This document shows positions 55,345 through 64,000 of a stretch of DNA of 64,000 nucleotides, one piece after another; position 1 is the stretch's first letter; each line of letters opens with the position of its first letter. The position numbers and the translations under genes are program-made. Source of the stretch: Stenotrophomonas nematodicola (lineage in GTDB: Bacteria; Pseudomonadota; Gammaproteobacteria; Xanthomonadales; Xanthomonadaceae); assembly GCF_009467805.1 (NCBI RefSeq), contig NZ_WIAY01000001.1, forward strand, positions 1,182,982 through 1,246,981, written 5' to 3'. Under the pieces are notes generated by a model. That model was given only the letters and a program-made list of their open reading frames with translations, searched no databases and had not been told where the DNA came from.

Positions 55345-57978
55345 TCATGCGGTGGCCACTGCTGCCGGCGCCCCTTTCTTCCGCGACGTCGAGGTTTTAT
55401 CCGAGCGCTCGTTTACTTCCTTGATGAAGGCCTCAAATTCCACGATGTCCGACATGAGCTCATCCGGGTCTGGGACCGCGATCCCACCGAACTGGGCTTT
55501 GTCGTGCGCGTAGTTGGAACACTTGGACATACCTGCTTCGACGCGCGCGTAATCAGCATCCGTCACCGTCACGCCTGACAGGCGCTGCGTCTCCACCCCC
55601 TTACGGAACCGAAGAACGACATTTCGGAGCAGCACCTCCTCTACTGCTCGCTCCCAAGCTAAGCGCAAGTTGGAGTAAGCCCCTACGGTGAGGTCGTAGT
55701 GCTTCTGCTCCTCCCCAAGCTTGTGCGCCTTCGCTGCTTCAACGTGAACGGTTTTGAGGAACCCTACACGCTTTGAACTACTCAATCCTTCGAATGGAAG
55801 ATTGGGACTTGCAACGCCGTAACCCTGGGCTTGACGCACCAGGCTCTGAGTCACGACGGGCCTGCCCGCACGTCCGGCAGCTTCCGTCAGCAAGTTCAGG
55901 AAATAGATGTCGTGCGTAAAAATAATTACTTGCCGCTTCTCTGCCTCATCAGCAAGACGTTTTGCGACGCGTTCACGACGACGGTGGTCTAACGAACACA
56001 CTGGATCATCGAACACGATCGCTCCTGTTTGGCCGCTCAGCGAAACCTCAGCCAAGAATGATCCAATGGCGATGGCGCGCTGCTCGCCTTCGCTGAGGAT
56101 CTCGGAGGGAGATAGCGCCTGCGGCAACGCCAAGCGGAGCCGGTGGAGCGTCTTTCCACGCGCTGAGCGACTTTGCGAGAACACACTCAATGAAGAGACG
56201 CCGAGTGACTTGAACTCGCGATTGAGCGCTTCACCCAGTTCCTTGGAGACCACTTGGGCAGCAATCTCGGTGGCCTTGGTGGAAATTGAACGCGTCTTGA
56301 GATGGGGCAGGCAGGCTTTCAATCTGGATTGCACCGCCAGCTTGCTGATGGCGCTAAGCACCGAGTCTTTGACCACCGCCAACTGCATGCGGGCATTAAG
56401 CTCATTGAACTCGCCCTGCAAACCATTACGCGCCTTTTCATCCGAAGCGTCATCAAGCGCTTTGGCTGCGCTGTGCAATTGCTCAGCAAGTAGCGAAAGG
56501 GCAGCTTTCGGACTCACCCCGGCACTAACCACCACACTCCAATCATCGGCAGTGGCAGCATCTTTGACGGATTTCTGGCGCGCAATCAACGCCTCCTCAA
56601 ACGCCTCCACGTCGCTGGCCAGCTGCTCGTTTTCCGCGCGAAGCTCGACCCGAATAGCCTCATCCAACCCGAGTGTGACGACCTCCTTTGTCATCGGCAC
56701 AAAAACTGCGCGAAGATCCTCTCGCCTGGCATCACGCGCCTTCTCTGCCTCAGCCTGGACAAATGCCTCAAAGCGATGCAGGCGCTCGGCGCCCGCTTGC
56801 AGTGGCTGCTGGCAAAGCAAGCAAGCGTCATCCGACGAGAGTTCATCGAAGCTCTTGTCTGGATATGCACTGACGGCAAACTTCTTTGCCGCGTCATAGA
56901 GATCGCGCCACACCTCGCCACCGGTGCCTGGCAAGAGTTTGCCGCCCTCTGTATGCAACTGAGCGGCGATCTTGGCTGCGACCTGCGCATTGCGATAGGC
57001 ATCAGCTGCTTGATGGACGACCGTCACCGCCGCTTCGCTCAGGCGCTCCTCTTCGACTGCCACCTTCGCTGCAAGTGCACTAAATCGCTGCGCCCGAAGA
57101 CGAACTTGTTGTGCCTTCTCTTTGGGGTTTCCTTCCTTGAGACTGGCTTCCACTTCGGCGCGCCGCGCAAGCTCTTTGTCGCCCAGGGTCGCCAAGCTTT
57201 CGATCACCTCAGGCTTGGTCTTGGCAGACAACGCAGCAATTTGTTTCCCAACTTGCGTCTCACCGAGGAGAGGCGCAAAAGCACTGATGTCGACCTGTGC
57301 CCTGAGAAGTTCGTCCGAAACCTTGGCTTCCAGACGCTGACATACCGTTGCGAGCGCTGCGAACACTTCTAAGCCGTAAGGCACATAGGCAAAGTCTCCC
57401 TCCTGGTCGAGATATGCCTTAGCGCAGCGCGCATCAAAAACCGCAATGGATGAAAGCTCCGCTGGCGGTGTGACGCCCTGCTGCCAAGTAAGCTCGCTGA
57501 CCACACCGCCTTGCGACACAACAAAGGTCGCCTGCGGCGTGGTGGACTTGGAAGCGGCGAAGTTGGCGTCTGGATGAATGTCTTCTTGTTGATCACGAGC
57601 ACGGCATGCTCGCTTGAGAACTCGCGAGTAGCCAGACTTCCCCGACCCGTTACTGCCGTAGATGATCGTTAAGCCAGTTGCCCCCATCCCAAGGCTTTGG
57701 TGCGGTGCGATAGCATTGACGTGCTGCAAGTCCTTCACAGCTTGTAGCACGATTGCCCTTCCACCCGCAGGTGGCAGTGGAACTTGCCCCGCCGCAAGCG
57801 GCTTGGCTATCCGTCCCTTCGGATCAGGAATACCGTTCGCGGATTTAAGCAGCGCCAGCAAGTCCGCCTCGTCTTGCTCATCGAGGGCATTCTTCGCTAG
57901 CAGTCGAGAGATGGCATCACTTTGCCAAGGTGGCAGGCCCTTAGACCATTCAAAGATCTCGTTCAAAATCGTCACCAC
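55345..57978 (-). CDS. RloC/PrrC-like ATPase with zinc-hook and candidate anticodon-nuclease domain
   Basis: 877 residues. Walker A GSNGSGKS (108-115), a long coiled-coil middle with a Rad50-style hook CLLC (386-389), ABC signature LSEGE (628-632), Walker B IVFDDPVCSLD (654-664) and switch THD (688-690). The C-terminal 120 residues after the ATPase hold Arg772 and Glu776 in RLAWE and His825 in NYAHD. Arg-x3-Glu plus a later His is the active-site pattern of the tRNA anticodon nucleases PrrC and RloC (HEPN fold). Such proteins cut tRNA when phage disarms restriction. GTG start with GGGGG upstream. Confidence 0.8.
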   Translation of the reverse strand: MVTILNEIFEWSKGLPPWQSDAISRLLAKNALDEQDEADLLALLKSANGIPDPKGRIAKPLAAGQVPLPPAGGRAIVLQAVKDLQHVNAIAPHQSLGMGATGLTIIYGSNGSGKSGYSRVLKRACRARDQQEDIHPDANFAASKSTTPQATFVVSQGGVVSELTWQQGVTPPAELSSIAVFDARCAKAYLDQEGDFAYVPYGLEVFAALATVCQRLEAKVSDELLRAQVDISAFAPLLGETQVGKQIAALSAKTKPEVIESLATLGDKELARRAEVEASLKEGNPKEKAQQVRLRAQRFSALAAKVAVEEERLSEAAVTVVHQAADAYRNAQVAAKIAAQLHTEGGKLLPGTGGEVWRDLYDAAKKFAVSAYPDKSFDELSSDDACLLCQQPLQAGAERLHRFEAFVQAEAEKARDARREDLRAVFVPMTKEVVTLGLDEAIRVELRAENEQLASDVEAFEEALIARQKSVKDAATADDWSVVVSAGVSPKAALSLLAEQLHSAAKALDDASDEKARNGLQGEFNELNARMQLAVVKDSVLSAISKLAVQSRLKACLPHLKTRSISTKATEIAAQVVSKELGEALNREFKSLGVSSLSVFSQSRSARGKTLHRLRLALPQALSPSEILSEGEQRAIAIGSFLAEVSLSGQTGAIVFDDPVCSLDHRRRERVAKRLADEAEKRQVIIFTHDIYFLNLLTEAAGRAGRPVVTQSLVRQAQGYGVASPNLPFEGLSSSKRVGFLKTVHVEAAKAHKLGEEQKHYDLTVGAYSNLRLAWERAVEEVLLRNVVLRFRKGVETQRLSGVTVTDADYARVEAGMSKCSNYAHDKAQFGGIAVPDPDELMSDIVEFEAFIKEVNERSDKTSTSRKKGAPAAVATA

Positions 57979-58071
57979 AACCCCCTGTAAGTTCCATTTA
58001 CTGCGGTGCGGGCATAAGCAGTCACCCGCGATTGAAGCCAGGCACGATCACTGTCCCTGGCTGATTTTCGG

Positions 58072-58671
58072 TTACATGCCAAACTCCGAATGAATGGCGT
58101 CGCGCTCGCCTGCCGCTTTAATAGCAGCGCGCTCATGCTCCACGAGGTCATCAAAGACCGCCTCGTATGCCCGACGCGCAGGCATGTTCGACCAGGCCTC
58201 TCTCAGTGCTTCATTTAGAGTGGCAAAGACAACCGCGTCGTCGCTCAGCGCACGCAAGACGGCATCAACGCTCTCGGCATCCAAGATGTGTCCCCAGAGC
58301 TTGCCTTCGTTCGTCACGATCCACGGCGCATCTAGGGTCAGGTCGTCGAACCGCTTAAACGCGATCGCGAAGCTGATCAAGCTCGAACGCCACGCATCTA
58401 GGTCGCCCTTGCGGTAGCGCGTATGACGATTAGTGGCGTAAAGACCACTGGCATCAGGGTTCTTCGCCCGGGCCGGTCCCACGCCTGCATCTATTGCGCG
58501 TTTCAGGGTCTTGGTGCTTCTACCCACATAGATCGCGGCTTCAACTGCATTGAAGTCGGCGTCTTCGGGGCGCTCTTCCAAACGGCGGCGCACTTCCGCG
58601 AGCTGATCAGCGGTCAAGCGCTTCTGCGCAATCTGGGTCAGCCGGAATGGAATTTCATTGTCTTGGCTCAT
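58072..58671 (-). CDS. helix-turn-helix protein next to the RloC-like gene
   Basis: 199 residues. Residues 40-95 (FNAVEAAIYVGRSTKTLKRAID ... TRYRKGDLDAW) resemble the MerR/AlpA/excisionase winged helix; the C-terminal half is helical and unassigned. It lies 93 bases upstream of the ATPase gene on the same strand. It could be an excisionase, a regulator or a partner of the ATPase. ATG 58671 with GGAGGGG upstream. Confidence 0.7.
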   Translation of the reverse strand: MSQDNEIPFRLTQIAQKRLTADQLAEVRRRLEERPEDADFNAVEAAIYVGRSTKTLKRAIDAGVGPARAKNPDASGLYATNRHTRYRKGDLDAWRSSLISFAIAFKRFDDLTLDAPWIVTNEGKLWGHILDAESVDAVLRALSDDAVVFATLNEALREAWSNMPARRAYEAVFDDLVEHERAAIKAAGERDAIHSEFGM

Positions 58672-58722
58672 CTGATCTTCGCCCCTCCCTAGCGCCGTCC
58701 TTGATGCTCTAAGACCACTCAG

Positions 58723-59842
58723 CTATGTCAGCACAGCCAGAAGCAGAGGATCCACCCCCAGTATCAACTTCTCAATCCGCGTCATCTCTTCCAGCAGCCG
58801 CGCATCGTCCACTTTAGTGTAGCGGCCGGTAACGTCTCGGCTGTTGCGGTGATTGAGAAGCCGCTTCACGACCGCATACGAAGCCACTTCCTCGGCCACT
58901 GTAGCAAAGGTCCGACGCAGGTCGTGGGTCCGAAGCGCCTCGATCTCGCCAGCTTTCTTCAAGCCCTGCAAGATTGCCTTACTGTCCAAATAGTGGCCTT
59001 GCACCGCCCTACTGCTCCGAGCGGGAAAGACCCAAGGAGACTGGCTCTTCTGGGTCGCCTCCTCACGAAGGGTCAGAATGCGCTTGGCACCTGGTGCCAA
59101 CGGGAGCGTATGGGTAGAGCCGTTCTTCGTATTGGCAAAAGATACCCACCCGGCATCCAGATCCACCCAAGAGCTGATCGAAAGATCTCGCTTATCGATC
59201 CGATGGCGCCATTTCAACGGGGCTGCCTCACCCCGCCTGGTGCCCCAAAGAAGCGTCAGAAGGAGGTAGTCGCACGCCGTGCGGTAGTTATCGACCTTGC
59301 GCCGCTCCCAAAGCGCTGCCAAGAAGCGCCCGAGTGAACCGTCGCGAAGCTGCATCGGGTTGCGGGCCTGGCTCGCCTCGTAGTCCGCCTCCAACTGCTC
59401 GCGCGTTCGGTAGCGCCCTTCTTCGATAGAGCGCAAAGCACGCCTTCACCGTCATCAGGCTTACCCGGATCTCGTCCTTGTCGATTTGCTTGGCCTGGGC
59501 AGGCGTCTTGCCACTGGCTTGCATGGAAGCCAGTGCAACCTTGGCGTCTTCACGGGCCTTAGCAAGAGTGATGTCCCGGCAGTTTCCCAAGGTCGCTTTG
59601 AGCACACGGGGTCCGATGCGCCGCTGCAAGATGTAACTCATCCCGGTTTTGTTCAGCGCCACCCCAAAGCCAACCGGCGCGTCTCGGTGGCTATCGAACA
59701 CCACATAGCGCTTCTGATCCGTATTCGGGGCAAACTTGACGATCTTGCCCTCGGCGTTGACCTCCGGCACGCGCGTGAAGGACAGCTGCTCTTGGACCAT
59801 AGTCGCCGTGAGCGCCAGACGTCGAGAGGCCTTGTTTTCCAT
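58723..59842 (-). pseudogene. tyrosine-recombinase integrase, frameshifted
   Basis: The N-terminal part (59842 to about 59437) includes the DNA-arm and core-binding region. A single extra T in a T3 run (AAA at 59435-59437, plus strand) shifts frame. The rest, from LRSIEEGRYRTREQLEADY, contains the catalytic Arg in GTRRGEA, THDLRRTF, NHRNSRDVTGRY and the nucleophile Tyr. Removing one T restores a full-length protein of about 370 residues. It could be a recent mutation or a sequence error. Confidence 0.85.
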
Positions 59843-59886
59843 CGTGTAGCTCCGGGTGAACCCTGTTTCACTGGACGTTATCCTAG

Positions 59887-59905
59887 GGCGCTACTTTGGC
59901 GCTAC
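59887..59905. repeat. direct repeat beside the integrase gene
   Basis: GGCGCTAC occurs twice with 11-base periodicity (59887-59894 and 59898-59905), between the integrase start and mutS. Such repeats suit integrase arm-binding or attachment sites, but they are short. Confidence 0.35.
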
Positions 59906-59924
59906 AGCTGATTGTCCAAAGACG

Positions 59925-59938
59925 GGGACAGATGTCCC
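59925..59938. promoter_or_regulatory. palindrome upstream of mutS
   Basis: GGGACA-GA-TGTCCC, 49 bases before the mutS ATG. A perfect dyad of unknown regulator. Confidence 0.3.
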
Positions 59939-59987
59939 TACTCGTCCACAGTTGTCGCCACGCAGATCACTTAAAGCACTGATTGAT

Positions 59988-62600
<2,613 letters not shown>

Positions 62601-62738
62601 GGCCATCCCGCAGTGCCGGCCGGGGAGCCGGCGCTGTCCGCCCCCCACACCCGGCGCACTCGGCGTGACGCCTTCGCATTCCCGTCGTGGAGGCGGCGTT
62701 ATGCTCGGCCGGTTCCCATCCCTGCTCCGGAGTCCGCC

Positions 62739-63347
62739 GTGAACAACGCATCGCTCGCCGCTTCCCTCTTCCAGCAACTGCAGCAGGGCCAAGGCCTGCA
62801 GCAGGTCTCCCGGCAACTGGGCATCGACTCCGACCAGGCCAGCAGCGCCATCGGTGCGGCACTGCCGCTGCTGATGGGCGCAATGGGCCGCAATGCCCAG
62901 CAACCGCAGGGTGCCGAAGCCCTGCTGGGGGCGCTGCAGCGCGACCACGCCGGCGGCGGGAGCGGTGGTTTCGATCTGGGTGGTCTGCTCGGCAACGTGC
63001 TCGGCGGTGGCGGCGGCAGCGCCACCGATGGCGCAGGCATCCTCGGCCACGTGTTCGGCGGCAACAGCGACCGGGCCGCCCAGGGCCTGAGCCAGGCTAC
63101 CGGCCTGGACAGCAGCAAGACCAGCCAGCTGCTGGCCATCCTCGCGCCGATCGTGATGGCCTACCTGGCCCAGCGCTTCGCCAACGGCGGCAACCCGGCC
63201 CAGCTCGGCCAGGCGCTCGGGCAGGAAGCCCAGGCCGCCAGCAGCGGCGGGCTGCTGACCTCGGTGCTGGACCAGGACGGCGACGGGCAGCTGGGCATCG
63301 GCGACCTGCTCAAGCTGGGTGGCGGCCTGCTGGGGGGCAAACGCTGA
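62739..63347 (+). CDS. YidB/DUF937-family protein
   Basis: 202 residues, GTG 62739 with CCGGAG upstream. Pattern typical of DUF937: N-terminal NASLAASLFQQLQQGQGLQQVS, glycine-rich middle (FDLGGLLGNVLGGGGGS), and a C-terminal segment GLLTSVLDQDGDGQLGIGDLL, resembling a Ca-binding-like DxDGDG loop. Function unknown. Confidence 0.85.
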   Translation: MNNASLAASLFQQLQQGQGLQQVSRQLGIDSDQASSAIGAALPLLMGAMGRNAQQPQGAEALLGALQRDHAGGGSGGFDLGGLLGNVLGGGGGSATDGAGILGHVFGGNSDRAAQGLSQATGLDSSKTSQLLAILAPIVMAYLAQRFANGGNPAQLGQALGQEAQAASSGGLLTSVLDQDGDGQLGIGDLLKLGGGLLGGKR

Positions 63348-63360
63348 GTGCGGGATAGAA

Positions 63361-63375
63361 ATAGGCTGTAGCTAT
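63361..63375 (+). promoter_or_regulatory. candidate OxyR half-site upstream of katG
   Basis: ATAG-N7-CTAT matches one OxyR binding half exactly. The second half further downstream is not clear. It lies about 195 bases before katG. Confidence 0.45.
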
Positions 63376-63562
63376 CGCTTTGGTTGATTTATTCGAATTT
63401 ACCGAATGAACGGGCGTACTTACCGTGTCTGCATGCCGTCACGGCACGCCCCGGCAGCCGCCAGGGCCTGGCGGCGACGCGGCTCCTGCGGGAACGCGCG
63501 CCCACCGACATCGCCCTCCACGCTCCGGCGCGGAGGCGTCCCATTCGCTGGTACACAGGTAG

Positions 63563-64000
<438 letters not shown>

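Larger units (their letters stand above)
53600..59880. mobile_element. genomic island between an ABC permease gene and mutS
   Basis: Visible base composition drops below the flanks, most clearly across 55345-58700. The segment carries a decayed IS3-family element, defence-like genes and a tyrosine integrase at the mutS side. All its genes are on the minus strand. No tRNA gene or clear long direct repeat was found, so ends are approximate. Confidence 0.7.

Noticed and set aside
59850..59987. tRNA gene as integration target next to the integrase
   Set aside because: No tRNA-like cloverleaf or conserved T-loop sequence was found in this interval.

Overview
The window is high-GC DNA (roughly two thirds G+C by eye) with dense short-spaced operons. 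Its gene content is typical of the Lysobacteraceae (Xanthomonadaceae), most like Stenotrophomonas: a creBC/creD signalling locus, a ZnuD-type zinc receptor with Zur, a DesB/DesC/DesT-like desaturase locus, oleate hydratase, and mfd, rlmJ, gltX, mutS and katG. The genus is an inference from gene content; no rRNA or tRNA gene was seen.

Layout. 1-1709: alkylation repair (Ada/AlkA fusion, cut by the window edge, and Ogt). 1767-3282: a nucleotide pyrophosphatase-like lipoprotein and ribosomal protein Thx. 3391-6146: a divergent MerC-like protein and TonB zinc receptor pair with two candidate Zur boxes. 6395-9824: a TetR/MFS/HlyD efflux operon. 9888-11793: zur and gltX. 12599-18352: an M28 peptidase, then creB, creC, creD and a small gene on the minus strand, with a cre-tag before creD. 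18398-24683: rlmJ, a GNAT, mfd, a lipoprotein and an HD-GYP protein. 24752-28975: an M13 peptidase, gpmA and a zinc CDF exporter. 29124-30548: a globin-coupled diguanylate cyclase.

30556-36013 is a minus-strand cassette: a WYL-domain regulator, two different dynamin-like GTPases (one with a coiled-coil insert and membrane hairpin, one LeoA-like), a 32-residue membrane peptide and a zinc-ribbon miniprotein. It looks like a membrane-remodelling or phage-defence module. 36278-41639 holds a metallophosphoesterase, a BlaI repressor with its own operator, an M56 sensor protease fused to an M23 peptidoglycan peptidase, and a TonB receptor. 41653-48647 is a fatty-acid region (desaturase, its reductase, a DesT/FabR repressor, oleate hydratase). 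48795-53509 is a TolC/HlyD/ABC-2 permease operon with no ATPase. A perfect FNR-type box lies between this operon and oleate hydratase.

53600-59880 is a genomic island of visibly lower GC: a coiled-coil gene, a decayed IS3-family element, a RloC/PrrC-like ATPase with a zinc-hook and a candidate anticodon-nuclease triad, an HTH gene and a frameshifted tyrosine integrase. Core genes resume with mutS, yidB and katG, which runs off the end.

The best candidates for an under-described system are the WYL/dynamin cassette and the RloC-like island. The BlaI/M56-M23/TonB locus comes next.
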